From assembly GCA_047495785.1 (NCBI GenBank), contig JBLDXI010000021.1, forward strand, positions 2,604,001 to 2,668,000: DNA of 64,000 bases, read 5' to 3'. The stretch comes from Lepidodermella squamata. Taxonomy: Eukaryota; Gastrotricha. A model generated the notes under the pieces. That model was not told the origin of the DNA, searched no databases, and saw only the letters and a list, made by a program, of their open reading frames with translations. The first letter of the stretch is position 1; each line of letters opens with the position of its first letter. The position numbers and the translations under genes were made by a program. This document shows, in pieces, positions 31,201-44,152 of this stretch.

Positions 31201-32508
31201 AGCTAAAGACGATATTCCTGAATCTGAGCTGTTTGATGTTGCGACCGCTGCTGGGGTCTATCACGACGAGGATCTCTTCAAGCCATTCCAATATTCTAAA
31301 TCTTTCGAAAGCGTCCTTCATAAAACGAAATATCCGGCAATCGAGGCTTTCATTTACAACGGTATGAAGATAAATGACATGCAGTGACTGCTGATTGAAA
31401 TTGTTAATTCTTTGTCTTTTTAATAAGAGCAAGAAAAACCCTACAAAGCCTGCAATGTGTGGACGACTTGTGCTGCAAATAGCGAATGCATCAGCCTCAA
31501 CTGCCGCCAACCGACTTGCGTCTGCAAATTCGGATACTGGTTGTCAGATGACGGTTTCAGGTGCCTGCCTGCTGCTCGCTTGTTGCAGACCTGTGGCTCT
31601 TCGAATGTAGCTTGCGCGACTTTTAACGCTCGTTGCGATCCGGCGTCGAATATTTGCAACTGTAATTACGACATGGAGCCTTCTACGGATGGTACTCGAT
31701 GCAGACCTCGTTCGACAGCCCAGAATTCGTTGCTTAATGAGCCATGCAGTAAGTTCACGTCTATTTATAAATAATCTGAAGGTTTCTGAACCTGAGCTAT
31801 TCTAGTTACTGAAACAAGCATAGTCTTTCTATTTTGAAGAATTAAATTGAAAAAATGCATCTTTCCATGATTGAAATACATTTAACTTCAGCCGATTTTC
31901 AAGTTTCAATTGTTAGCATTGAAATAATTTGCGCGAAAGGGTTTGAACATTGAGCAAGTCTTGCTAAAATGTTTGCTTCAATATTACAGAGAAATCAGAA
32001 GATTGCTATCAATCAATGCTTGGTCAAGATTGTGTTCAAGGACGTTGCCGATGCTCAATAGGATTCAGAGAAAAAACTGAAGAGGAGCTACGAATTGTAC
32101 CCACCGATACTCGTGAATGCGTGGAACTGTCTCTAAATTTCAGTGAGTTGGGATATTTGTTTTCGAGAATACCTGTTGATAATTTCCTCCTTTTTAGGCT
32201 TCTATCACGCTTACGACGAAAGGTGCTTTTCAGAAAGCAGCCCGTATTACACAGAGCTCTACGGTGAAAACCTCCGCCTTGGCTCAGATAAACCTGCCGC
32301 TGTATCAGCCATCGCGAGGTCAAATGTTCGCGAGTCATTGCCTGTTGCACCGACGGCGGCACCGCTGCTTGGAGAGGAATCCGAGTATATATTTGTCGTT
32401 TCTCGGCTCAACATAAAGCAATTTTCAGTTGCTGTTACAGCTTTTGCATTCATCATTTCGGCGTTGGTCACCCTATACATCCGTCGGAAGCGCAGAACTC
32501 GTTTTTAG
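25229..32508 (+). CDS. Single-pass receptor: signal peptide - apple/PAN - repeated FAMeT and sushi domains - EB/EGF-like - TM
   Basis: Exon 1 (25229-25307) encodes a signal peptide (MTVLRLVAKRLASLILLSSC). Exon 2 (25375-25587) is an apple/PAN-like domain (CAVRCDADPNCAGFSYT). Modules then alternate: FAMeT-type domains (Pfam Methyltransf_FA-like, with 'W.F.S', 'V.FDVWR', 'L.IH/FHY' motifs) at about 25.68-26.22, 28.15-28.65, 28.97-29.64, 29.93-30.52 and 30.80-31.36 kb. Sushi/CCP domains (C...G..V.Y.C..GY.L.G....C...G.W..PP.C) are at about 26.27-26.56, 26.59-26.80, 28.65-28.92, 29.69-29.87 and 30.51-30.74 kb. A Cys-rich EB/EGF-like region follows (31.44-32.14 kb: CNVWTTCAANSECISLNC). The last exon (about 32195-32508) has a membrane helix SVAVTAFAFIISALVTLYI and a short basic tail RRKRRTRF. 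Only some exon borders are firm. The name of the FAMeT domain is historical; a lectin-like or adhesive role is likelier than methyl transfer. Confidence 0.75.
26830..28105. other. Long intron of the receptor gene with inserted repeats
   Basis: Compared with the other introns this 1.3-kb one is long. It contains a run of 'ctatattt/aaatatag' palindromic motifs (26870-27000), recurring at 27860-28080 and also outside the gene at about 38890-38945. The flanked interior (27100-27800) has no coding resemblance. The duplicated AT-rich motif at both sides suggests an inserted non-autonomous element. Confidence 0.4.
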
Positions 32509-32529
32509 TTTACTTCTTTTGTACTTTTT

Positions 32530-35500
32530 ATTTACCCGGTCTATTGTATATTTGAACTGATTGTTGATTGCTCAGCTTATCAAGTGCTGCTCAGTAGTGT
32601 CTCTCATGATTGTTACGCTAATGTTGAAGTATCTTCAAAAGGATTCAAGGATTCTTCTTCCTCATTGACTATTCTTACGCCTGTGGTTTCCTCTGATGAA
32701 CGGTAATGTAATAAAGGAGTTTCGACATTTTTATCCTGTTTTTTTTATTTAAGAATGGTATCCGCGATTTCAAAATCGTTATCAGGACCATCGAAAATCT
32801 CTAGAACTATGCCGTCAAATATTTTTTCACCCGCAAAATTTAAATGTCCCGACGCATTACGATCGAAAAAAATTGAGCGTATAGACAATGGCATCGACGT
32901 ATCAATTTCTGAACGAGCAATACAGAATTATGAAAAGTACACTACCGGGGAGCGGTAAAATTTTGTCAGGTACAACCTTGACAACGTTTTTTCGAAAAAA
33001 ACTTTATCCCGCAGTAAAAATCGTTTTTTCGCAGTAAGTATCTTCTTTTCGCAGTAACACACTTTTTCGCGCAGTAAGGACTTTTCTCTGCAGCAAATCG
33101 ACTTTTTCTCGCGAACCATTACCGTGCCAGACCAAAAAGTTCGTTATAAGAAAAGTTCCTTAAAGCAAAGGCTGAAATTCGGAAATTTTCAGCACTTAAA
33201 TCCGATTCACCGAATTCCGAAGAGCCGATGACTCTTCATAGAATGAGTAGGTAGACGTATCCGGTTTCTCAACCTCTAGTCTTTGCTTTTAGCAGGCATT
33301 GAAACAAAACATTGATTTTTTAGGAGAAAACTTTCTTTTTTCTATGAAAGCCCCACGTGTGACAGGCGCCAAGGTACCTAGTTCGTTATAGCTAATGTGT
33401 ATAACGGGCGTTTTGCCGCCGCGGCGCCAGCTCATAACGTTCGTTATAGACAAAAATTCGCTATAAAATGCTCGCTATAGCTAATGTTGTTTACATGAAA
33501 AAGTGCCTATTTTGGAACGAAACAACCAAAATCGTTCGTTATAACAAAAGTTCGCTATAACACCGGTTCATTATATCAAGTCCGGCGCCCATATGCCTTT
33601 CGCGCATTTATCAGCGTCCTTTTGTCTTCTTCCTTCTTTCCTATCTTTCGCTCTCTCAGCTGGTCGACATAGGCCCGATTTTGCATTTGCCTCTGCAAGT
33701 TAGATAGAATCCAAATAAATAAAAAGTTGCATCTGATCACATGATATCAGCATTATAACGCCTCATCTTTTTCATTTACAGAGCAGGAAGCAACAACAAG
33801 CAGATATTTGCACAGCAGTAATATGCACCCCACATTTTCTGTCACCAACTCGTATCGAGTTGCGCCATAAACAAAACGAATTAATGAGTACTTTTCTTCG
33901 CCATTTCTTCGTAAATGGATTCTAAGCTCATGATACCTATTATTAAGTAATTTGTTCATTTATATGAATAGATACCTTTGAGCTCTGAGCATATGCAGTT
34001 AATTTTTAAATACCTGCCATATAGAACCAACTGTATATAATAATTTTTTTACTGGTACTTTTTTCTTTGCAAATTGACGCGGAGAAAATGTTGCCCTATG
34101 CCCTATCTGGCCTTGATTTAAACCTACTTAAAGAATAAGTCTTGAACCGTAGACTCATGCTGCAATTCTCAACCAAAACTGGATGACATAACGGACGAGG
34201 CGACGAGTGATTTTGATAACAGCAGGAATTGACCTGCTTATTCTTCCTCTTCACTCTCTGTTCTTCCTCTCCTTTCTCTATCTTCATATCCTTCTACTCT
34301 TCCACTCGTCCTCCATTCTATTTCCAAAAGAGTTGAGATTGGAAGAAAGAGTAGGAAGAAGGGAAGAATAAGAAAGGGAAGAGGAAGACTGCTTTTGATC
34401 ATCAAATTGTTGCTCAGCTAGGGCTTATTAAGAATTCTAAGTGCGTAAACCCCCTGTTTCAACCTCCATAAGTATTACTTCGAAGTATTGCTATGTAGGC
34501 CGCCTTCCGATGGGGGAAACCTTTCAAACAATAAGTGCATTCTAAATGGGATGCGCCGTTTCAACAAGTAAATAATACCGATCGCCGGAAAAAAATTCGA
34601 CAACATGCCGTTCCGCATGTTAATCTTTACTATATCCCTTCGCATCTTTACATATTATTTACCCTGCAAGACCTTTTCCGCTCACCGCGCACGTGCAGCT
34701 ACCCCATCCCTCTTTAAATATCGATTTGATATGATTGGTTCAGAAATCAGGTAAAGGTAAATAAGTATCATTTTCTCAATTAATACATTTTTTGCTGAAC
34801 AAGTTACGCGGACCATGAGCGATTTTTAACCGACAAATTGCTCAGCTATATATGCGGTCCTGTACATATGCTATACCTGTTGGAAGCTTGGGCTTAGGTG
34901 CGTAATGAAAATAAATCGAATAACGTTTAGATCTTAAAAAAGTAAAGTTAATTTACATCGAGCCACTATCTGCGAAAAACGCATGGAAATTGGTTGAGAA
35001 CTTGTTCTTCATTACACACATTTCCTAAAAAAACTAACAGAACTAACTGATAGGTATGTACAATCAAACTTATAACATGGCGAGACTTGATTGTTGGCTT
35101 TTTGATAAAGTGTGCGCAAAGATTTTTTTGCCTCGCTTTTTTTGAATAACTTTTCAACCGTAAGTGATGCGAAGACGCGGGTTTGAGCAAATTAAAGACC
35201 AGGCGTGGTCTGATTATTCCTTAAGAGCTTGTTTCAAAAAGATGTACCTCGAAAAGTTGTGCGAGAAATGCGTTTCGCCATTTTTCATACTTTTTCATTT
35301 TTGAAAAATGAAAGTTTTGCATCCGATGTGGCCTGAGTTGATTGTATCTCTCGCCAGAGGCTTCAGATTTTGTTGGCATATGGTCTGTGATGGATCCAAG
35401 TCACCGATGCCCGAAGCAAACATTGCACGACTCTCCGAAACTCGAGGTTTCATTCAATTGGCACGGATCAATCAAAAATTCTGCAAAATCATTTCCGATC

Positions 35501-38500
35501 GCGGTTGGTGGATAAGACCTTTTCTGAGGGCGCTAATTCAAATTTCCCTGTTGACGGCGCGTTATTGACCCAATTCCCAACTAAGAAAATTTTCCAATAT
35601 AAAGCTGTTTCACAGGAGGATGCCATTCAACCTCAAATCCTGTAAAATGTCATTTTTCAAAAATGAGAATGTTTGAAATAATCGCGAATTGCATTTTGGT
35701 CATCAATTTTCTCTCTCAAATCCCATTCTACCGAAAATTTGAGGGAAGATTATACTCCGCACTGGATCTATCGGCTGGCGAAAACCGCATTGAAAAATTC
35801 ATCATGGTTATGGAGTTATTCAAAAAAAGCGAGGCAAAAAAATGTTTGCACATACTTTATCTTGGTATCGCTCTACGGCCTACTGGCCCTGGAAACGCTC
35901 TACGGAATAGGAACTAAGCAAACTATTTTTACCCCGGCGAATCTCACGTTGCTAAGTCACAAAGCCAGTATAAAAAAGGCGGTTTTCGATACATTTTCGC
36001 CATTCGGTACTTAATTTTGACATTCGGTTTACAAGGTGCTCCATACCACTGGGCAGAATTTATATTTCTTGGTATCCCTAGATAGCTCAGGACATGCTGT
36101 AAAAGATGGAGCCCAAGCGAACGATTATTATCACTGTGAACCTCAAGTTGACAGGTCGCAGAAGTGGTAAGAATTGGGGTGCCGTAGTCGTTTTTTTGCC
36201 AAAAACGGGTGACATTTGTTCAAACAAGCTTCTCTAGTCCGTTTTCGGATTTTCGATTTATTGGTTAGAGATGCTCTACTGGATAACACCATTCCAGTAT
36301 TATTTTAACTTGCTAAATTTCAGTTTAAAACGCGACAAAATCGGCCAAAATAGCCCAAAACGAGACTTTGTAACCAATGATAGATGACATTCGGCCAACG
36401 CCAAGTCCCCAACCGCAAAGCGAAAGTTTAATTTCTCGGTGTCATCTGATAGCCAAGAGCAGTGCTCCGCAAACTTTTTTCACCGCCGGCATTTTTGGCG
36501 GCCGAAAAGCCATGGTTTCGGCCGCAGATACAATCTGACCATTCTCCGGCCGCATATAGTTCTATAATTTAGCAGTTGTTAGACAAAGACAGGTGTCATA
36601 CGGACAACTGTACGTTCCTATAACAGCCTGGCGGATTTTTTATTTTGTTGGGGTAGGTAAATAGCCTGGTAGATGCTCTATGAATCTGGAACCTCGCGCT
36701 ATGAAATAATTTAGCCACATCGCAAAAAATTCCACGCGAAAACGAGTCAAAATGGGCTTAATGATAGCTCAGAGAACAAAACTGAGGTGAGCCATAGCAC
36801 TGAATATTGGCTCTTGGCATGCCATTGTTTTTTAACTCGGAGGCACGTGCCAATAAATCTTTGACCTCTTCGATTCCGGAAATCCTTTCGTTGGGCTTGA
36901 GATCGGCTAATAAGGCGGTATTGGAAGTAGGCAGTCGAGGTTTGGACCATCGATCCTATAATCTATAATCTATAACCTGCCCTGTGAGGCCCATGTAAAT
37001 TAGGCATTTTCTACTTATAACAAGCGATGTGTTTAATTTTGGATCTCAGCGAGGTCTCGACTATTCAGTCGCGATGATATGCCCGATGGCCATTTTACAA
37101 GCCAACATGCCAACCCACAACTACTGCCCTTCAAAAAATGGATTCGCCCGCCTTGCGCCTTGATCGTAGAACTTATTCCTTCCACAGGAAATACTATCAC
37201 GACAAGGCCTTGTGGAAAATGTTGATTTTTGTTTGATGTCATCCTTAAATTTGAATCTCAAGCTTCCCGACCTTCCTGAAAGGTTCCACTGATTTCATCC
37301 GTAATATTTCATCCACTGACATCGCTTTTTCCAACCAGATTAAGTTTGATTCGAATTCAGCTTCACATGTTGATTACTTGGTGCAAATAATTTTCGATTT
37401 TAGTGCTGGGAGCCTAAAAACTCAGTTCTTTGGCCCGTGGCACCAATCGATTCCAAAACCAGAAATATGTTGAAGAACCCATGAGCTAGCGGAATCGGGA
37501 CTTCAAAATGACGTCCTTTGACGTAAAAAAGGGTTAAATACTGTTCGAAATCCTGACTTCGAACGGATTTTTCTATCTCAAAAATATTCCTAAACCAAAT
37601 AACCCTTTGCCGAATCAATATCGACTTCGTAATCACTAGATATCCACGGTCACCAAGTCATTCTTGAAGTTCCCTCATTTGCTAAAAATTCAGTGAAACT
37701 TGGTTCCGAGTGAGAACTGTTTTCGGATAATTAAAGTCACATTTTTGGATGTCTGATAGAAGAAGACATACCGTAGTTACCGAAATACAAGCCTACCCTT
37801 TGTCGGCACTTTGATGTTCTTTGTAGTGCCGCCTAGGCTTGTATTTCGGTAACTACGGTATGTCTGATGAAAAAAGTCACACCCTCAGCGTCAAGCAAAG
37901 TCAGATTTTCCCTCAAAAGCTCGTTTTACAAAATAAACCAGCCAGTGAAATACATTTATTCTCAGTCAAACAGTTAATCAAGGGTCTTTGGGCAAAAGAT
38001 GCTCTGAGAAGTAACCAGCATCATCCACGAGCATCAAGCGATACTCCTTTTTTAGTCAGTTTTCACTCATAGTTTTTCGTTTCTATAGAAACACACAGAA
38101 ACACACGTGTGCGACACAAAAATCGCTGTGTCCGTAAAACAGCAAACAAAATATAAATAGCACCTTAATAATTTTCGAAATGAAATTTGTCGAAAGCTGA
38201 TTGGCTCGCTTCTTTCTTCTTTCCTCTCTTTCCCGTCTGTCTGCTGGTCGACATAGGCCCGATTTTGCATTTGCCTTTAAAAGTTTATGTATGGCTCGCT
38301 TCAGTGACTCAAAACACAAGAATTCGTCTATAAAAAAGGAAGAAAAGGCACAGCGCCGCGCGCAGAGGCCAGCCTAAGGAAGAAGAAGGAAGAATAGGAA
38401 GTATAGAAAGGAAATAATAGAAAGGAAGAAAAGGAAGATGAGAGAAGGAAGAGGACGATTGTCTTTCGATGCGTGCAAATGAGATGCACGCCGAGAAGAG

Positions 38501-39200
38501 GTACCAAGTTTATTTCGATTTGAAAAAAGCACAAGCTGCGGTGCATTTGGTGCTGCACACACCCTCTACATTACTTGACAGCATTGCTAGTTTTTGTACC
38601 TTTTCTTTGCTTGAGTACAAATAGCTTCCGTGTAATTTGATAACTTACCGGTTTATCGCAACAGATCCGTGCAAGATCGGCTCGGCGGATTTCAACTGTT
38701 CGTTCGCTAGATTTAATAATTTGGAAATTAAATTTATCATACTCATGTCGTTTTTTGAATAGATTGCGCAGTAGCAGATTGTGTTTCGCGTTCTTTGTGT
38801 ATCTTTGCAAATTCTAGGTTTAGGGTAGGACCAACATTTCCCAGCGTAGCTATCACTTCCCAATTTCCCCACACAAGTGAAATGGATTTCCAATCTATAT
38901 TTAAATTACTCTATCTACTACCTAATTAAATCTATATTTAATTTATGCCACTTGCTTTGGTGCTGCACGGGTCTTCTTTATTTACATTTGTTCGTGCGTT
39001 CAAGCAATGGCAAAATTCGTTTCTCTTTCCGTGAAAACGGCACCCTTCTCGATGATCGGCGCTTGTTGCCTTACGCTGTATTATAATCCTCGTAATTCTT
39101 ATGAATAACATATTTTAAAACTTTGATGCTTTTTAGAACACTTCATCCATCCGCCTGAATGTGGTTTTCAGTGCGATGTGTATACGTTGTAATATATCGC
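32530..39200. other. Intergenic region with low-complexity and dispersed repeats
   Basis: No gene is supported over 6.7 kb. Visible structure: poly-pyrimidine then poly-purine stretches at 34220-34390 and 38330-38460; cgcagtaa-type motifs repeated at 32995-33090; 'ttcgttata/tcgctata' motifs at 33385-33575. A dispersed segment at 33620-33700 and 38205-38280 is shared with 7300-7375. A further segment is shared in inverted orientation between about 35100-35160 and 35800-35850 ('ttattcaaaaaaagcgaggc'). Confidence 0.4.
37767..37862. mobile_element. Small foldback (hairpin) element
   Basis: The ends 37767-37796 and 37834-37862 are inverted copies ('cataccgtagttaccgaaat' on the left, complement on the right) around a ~37-bp loop. 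Size and symmetry fit a minimal MITE or a strong hairpin; no ORF. Confidence 0.6.
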
Positions 39201-39246
39201 TCCGGTATCATGGAAATGAACTGAATTCAACAGTGCCAATCTCCTC

Positions 39247-42200
39247 ATGGCAATTATCATGACGAAATCTGTACGACCCAACTTACTAGTATTATTTGGC
39301 TGCATGTCCATTGGCATTCTGATGGATCTTGCCTTCGCAGACGTTTTCGGCGAGAGTAATTTCTGGACCAGCTGCTCTCGGCTGCCACGAGGTTGCAATT
39401 GCCAAGGACACAGCTATCCCTCAGACGGGGTACATTGACAAATTTGCTAAATATATTGATGTTGGGCCCCGAGCCCGATTTCGGCCCATACGCGTTCGGG
39501 CCGGCCCCCATGCGGTCCGGTAACAGTACTTTACCACTCCGCGCTCGAGCCGGTCTATAACGTGCCGGTATGCGACGTTCACTGCAAATTTAACGCATTT
39601 CATCGAATTCCGCTCCACTGCAGAGCACGGCGCAGAACAATTGGAACCAGTGCTGTTGTTAGTTGTCAGGCGCTCGCGCGCGCCGTACTCGGTCCGCCGG
39701 GTTTGGACCGGGACTTAATACAGTTATCGGGTAGGGCGTTGGTTGCAGGATGACCCAAGCCCGGCGACCCGATTCAAGGCCTGAGCCCGGCGCTGAACAA
39801 TAGCGCTGGTTCCCATTGTTCTCCGCGTGCTCTGGCCAACACTTTGGCCGGCCCGTGTGCGGTGAGGCGTGATTTTTCGAGTTTTTTAATTTACATTAAA
39901 CGTCCCATACGGGCATGTTTTAAAGCGTCCCGAGCGCGGATCGGCAAATCAATGTTACCCGTTTGCGTACGGGCAGAATTCGGACTCGGGCTCCAACATT
40001 GACAAATGGACAGTCGCCACTTGAATTAACCTGCTGTGTTATTTCGACAGATGAGCATTGTGTGCAGCGATGTCGAGCTACTAGAATTTGGCGGTTTCCC
40101 ATCTTTTATACCGGATAAAACGATTTCCCTATCATTTTTGAACGTTACTTTCGGGCCGATTTCTTTGGGAAATTTCCAGCAACAAAGCTACGATGCTGAT
40201 TTTAGGTTAAAAATCTTTTGAAAACATTCATTTGTGCTAAAACGAAAAATTTGAAACATCAGGTATGGATCAACTGCTGGCTACATTATTTCAGCGAGGA
40301 ACGTTGCCGATAAATCTTTTCACTCATTGAAAGCGTTAACATTCGATAGAACAGGTTATTGTCAATATTCGATCAATCGCGCATTATCTGCTGTCATGGC
40401 TTCAGAAAATCTCGCCTTTTTACGGTCATTTCCAATTTATATTACGTTTAAACTGTTTTCCCCTAAACTGACGTAAAGTAGAAAGTAGAAAGCAAGAATC
40501 GTCACTATGCCAACAAGACAGATAATGCGCGGAAATCTATACAGGATGGCCGAAAAATTCCGCAGAAGGCGAATTCGATGCGCATCTATTTAATAAGAAG
40601 TTTTAAGTGAATGAATTTCAAGCATTCTTTATTTGCCAATGGAACTCCTCCATTTCTTGAAACTCCTAATTGAAATGATGTGCATCGAATTCGCCTTCTG
40701 CGGAATTTTTCGGCCACCCTGTAGAGCACAACCAAACACTATTTTTTTAATTCCAGACTTGAAGCGGCTTGATCCAAACGTTTTCAGATCTCTCAACTTG
40801 ACAAGCCTATATTTGACTTACAATCCACTGCTAAGGTAAGGCGAGCTCGTCATGATGGCGATTTTTAGTAGATAGGTATAAACATTCAATTACCTAGTGA
40901 GCCCCCTACCTACTAAGGCATTTGGCTTTGAAAGCCGCGAAAATCGGATCAAACAATGCGGTCCCTTTAGAGTTTCACTGCAATTGAAAAATCACAGTAT
41001 AGCCTAATGAGTCTTCAGGTATATTTTCGGGTACCGTACTGCCCGAATTTTTTGGTATGTCCTCTATTTTTCGTCTTATATGAGAGACCGCCCTTTATTT
41101 GAGGCCTGACCTTTATTGTTTCGAACCCTTCTCGACTATTCACATATCGTCATACAACGCCTCCAGTCGCTCGGAATCGGCCTCTAAATGGATCGGCATA
41201 TGCGCGGTTTTTTAACCCGAGGGGAAGGCGATGATGATAATGATCGTAGTAGAATTTAAATTCCATTCAGCCATTTCGCAATTTATCAATAAATCACGAA
41301 ATGATGATACACGGGTACCAGACCCAACCATTATTTGAGGCCTGACCGTTATTATTTCGAATGACCTTTGGACCCGTCTTATACTTGAGGCCGACCTGTA
41401 TTCGAGACCGACTAACTTTTCGGGCAGTACGGTATATAGGTAAGTGATGCTTTTGTTTTACTGCACAATCCGGGGAATGTTATTTACAAATGCACAACTA
41501 ACCCGAATATTATAAGGCCTTTAGCCAAATTAGACAGGCATTGGAAATTTGACCTTATTGCTATTCTGTTATCTTAGGACGCTCGATGACGAATTCGCTG
41601 ATATTCTTGCGTGTAAACTTCGATTCTGGTCTTTACAGGTAAATACGGATAGGGTGGCCTAAGTTGTGTAGTCTGAAAATGTGTTTGTGTAACCTCTCAA
41701 AATGGACAAGTGTCATCTAGAACGTGTGTGCGCGCCACCTTAATCTTCGAAGTGTAAACAAAACCAAGAAATCGCCACCTAATCTTGAATTATGTCAACA
41801 AAACCTTGAAAACGCAGCGCTGAACTTGAAAGCGCCTCTAAAGACTGTAAATCGTAACCCGCGCCCATGAAATTGTCAACTTTTTCAGAGAAATTGTAAA
41901 CTAAACCCTAGCCAACAGAAACTAATGGAAAAAAGGCAAAAAGACAAGGGGGTTCGGATGAGTCATAGGTAGATAGCGCCTAGTTTGGCCGGGCCGGGCC
42001 GGGTACGGTGACCACGGGCCGGGTCTGCTTGTTGGACTCCTTTGAAGGGCCTGGCCGGGTTAAAAAATCTCGGAGCGAGCGCGTTCGAGCGGGGTAGCGG
42101 GGATTTACCACTCCTCAGGCCGCTCTAAAACATGCCCGCACGCGACGCTTGCAGGAAAAATGACGAATTCGAACTGGTCTCGCCTTATTGAACGTTGGCC

Positions 42201-44152
42201 GGCAGATGTGTTTTCATCACCGTATTTTCATCATCGTCTCACGGATAGGGGAAAATTCTGTCTAATAACGGCTTGGGCTAGCATGTCAATAAAAAAATTC
42301 TATCCTTTTTCAGGAATATTAGTAAAATTTTTGAGATCTTTTTCTCCTTGTCCTAAATGATTTTACGTCATTGGGTTAGCAATTAAGTGATTCTCCCAGG
42401 GTATTAATAAAGCAGAAAAAGAGATCAAGGAAGCTAGTTTTCTCTTCCGCGAACGTCACCAGCTGCGCGCTGGTGTGTTGTTTGTACACAATAATGATCG
42501 CTGGGAGTGGACACCCACATTTCAAAACCATGTGTGCGAGTGTGGATTAGCGCTCGTTGGACGGATGTCTGCAGGATTGAGGACTATTGTAAGCCGGACA
42601 GGATTAACGATTATTGCCCACCTAAAGGTTTTTGTGTCATCAGCTCATTTTGAAGCGAATATTGAACCAGAAAAATACGAAACCTTTTTAGCCAGGATGG
42701 CCTATCAAAAATCAAAAATCAAAATAAGTCAAGAATAGTATTTCTATTACTATCATTGTCGGCCTGGTGGATTTTTATGGTTCCTGTCACTTTTTTGAGG
42801 TCATTGTTCGATGATGAGAGACGTAGCAAGCGAATTCAGCCCTATCTGTCTTCACAGTCATTTGAAAAAACAACAGCTGACGCAAGGTCATTATTGCAAA
42901 ACACCCGATTTTCAAATGAATGTGAAGCGGGGTTGTCCTTGGATCGCGTTTGGTCCGGGTCGGTTCGGGTACAATCGGGTCCGACATCTTAGACCTGAAG
43001 ACAACAGACAGAGATGGGGCCGATATCACTTACTATGTCTCTAAACATCGACCAATAAATGCCAAATTGAGTGAACAAAGCCGCAGTACAGTACCTCAAG
43101 CTGCAGGTTTTCCTCATTTTTGTTACACGATCCTGAAAATTCACAGCCAGAAAGCGCAGAAAAAAATGCAAACAATTTACCAGAAAAAGTCATATGACAG
43201 CCTCAGGCCTCAGGCCAGCTGTTTTTAGCTTTCGGTGCGACATAGGCTCTCAACAAATGCAGCGGGCTATTTAAATGGGCATGGACTCAAAGAAATAGGG
43301 CTATCGCGCGAATTATTGATTTAGGACCCCATTTTAACGCACCTGACTACAGTTTCACTTTTGTGGTTACAATTCGCAGGTTTTGTTTACATAGTGCGCG
43401 CACAGGTGACACTTTACATTTTGGCTACGATTTACAGGATTAAGACTACGCAATTTATTTTAGCGATACGGATATTCGGTGTAAAAGCCGCTTTCTTCAT
43501 GTACTAATTTTCTCTCATCCTGTCAGACGAATTCCTTTTCATGCAACGCCAATTCATCATGGCTTTTCCATATTTTGAATACCACAGCGCGACGTGGTCA
43601 AGGGCGAAGCAAAATGCGTGGTGATGTAAGTTTTTTCAAATTTATATACCTATGATAGCATTATATATTTTTCCACTCTGTTCAAAGCCCTTCGCTGTGA
43701 AATGTATTGATCCACCATATGCGGAGAACAAGCCTCTGCTAAATGTTTTTGACAAATCGGTAGCAAAGTCAAAAGTCAGCTGCTCGGTTTCCTTAGACGA
43801 AGTCCGAAGTAACAGCGGTGATCAGGATGCGTCATTCTTTTTCTTTAGTGGGAATAGTACCACAGAAGACGAAAACACGATGCAAACAATACTCCCACTT
43901 GTGCTTGGATATGACGTAACCGAATACGTTCAGCAGAACTCGCCAGCACTGCATTTACTACGCGAAGCTCATTTACCACCGATTCTGCCTAGTTCGGTAT
44001 TTACCTGCTACTTATGGATGATCCTCTCTCTTTTCGCTACGCTGATTGTACTGTTTATCAGCATAACAGGTTCGTGTCATTACTGTTCGAAAAATGACAC
44101 GAATCCGCAAAAGCAGAATGGTTATTTTAGCGATATTCTCTTCAACCTCTGA
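39247..44152 (+). CDS. Probable leucine-rich-repeat single-pass membrane protein (exon chain)
   Basis: The first exon (39247 to about 39430) encodes a signal-peptide-like segment (NLLVLFGCMSIGILMDLAFA) and a Cys cluster (CSRLPRGCNCQG), like an LRR N-cap. After an intron carrying a foldback element, an exon at 40051-40205 gives IVCSDVELLEFGGFPSFIPD and 'TISLSFLN', the classic end of an LRRNT. Further LRR-like exons are at about 40292-40352 (SFHSLKALTFDRT), 40757-40836 (LDPNVFRSLNLTSLYLTYNP) and 41579-41638. A longer exon (about 42401-42738) and one ending near 43637 (KGEAKCVV) lead to 43680-44152, which begins AVKCIDPPYAENKPL (LRRCT-like) and ends with a membrane helix CYLWMILSLFATLIVLFISI and a short tail. 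The exon chain is my inference; the last exon alone is a credible coding segment. Confidence 0.5.
39457..40003. mobile_element. Foldback element with GC-rich terminal inverted repeats
   Basis: The left end (39457-39495, tgttgggccccgagcccgat) and right end (39963-40003, complement with a few mismatches) form ~38-bp inverted repeats. The interior is GC-rich and has no transposase. Related ccgggccggg-type sequence occurs at 41980-42130 and 8180-8340. It sits inside an intron of the LRR-like gene. Confidence 0.5.
40542..40721. mobile_element. Tc1/mariner-type MITE
   Basis: The ends are inverted repeats of about 45 bp (CAGGATGGCCGAAAAATTCC on the left, complement with CAGGGTGGCC on the right), flanked by TA dinucleotides (40540-40541 and 40722-40723), the target-site duplication of the Tc1/mariner superfamily. 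180 bp, no ORF. Confidence 0.75.
41032..41434. mobile_element. Non-autonomous DNA transposon with 16-bp TIRs
   Basis: TACCGTACTGCCCGAA at 41032-41047 is matched by its exact complement at 41419-41434. The 403-bp body contains partly repeated 'tatttgaggcctgacc' motifs at about 41096 and 41333. No ORF. Superfamily not assigned. Confidence 0.65.
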
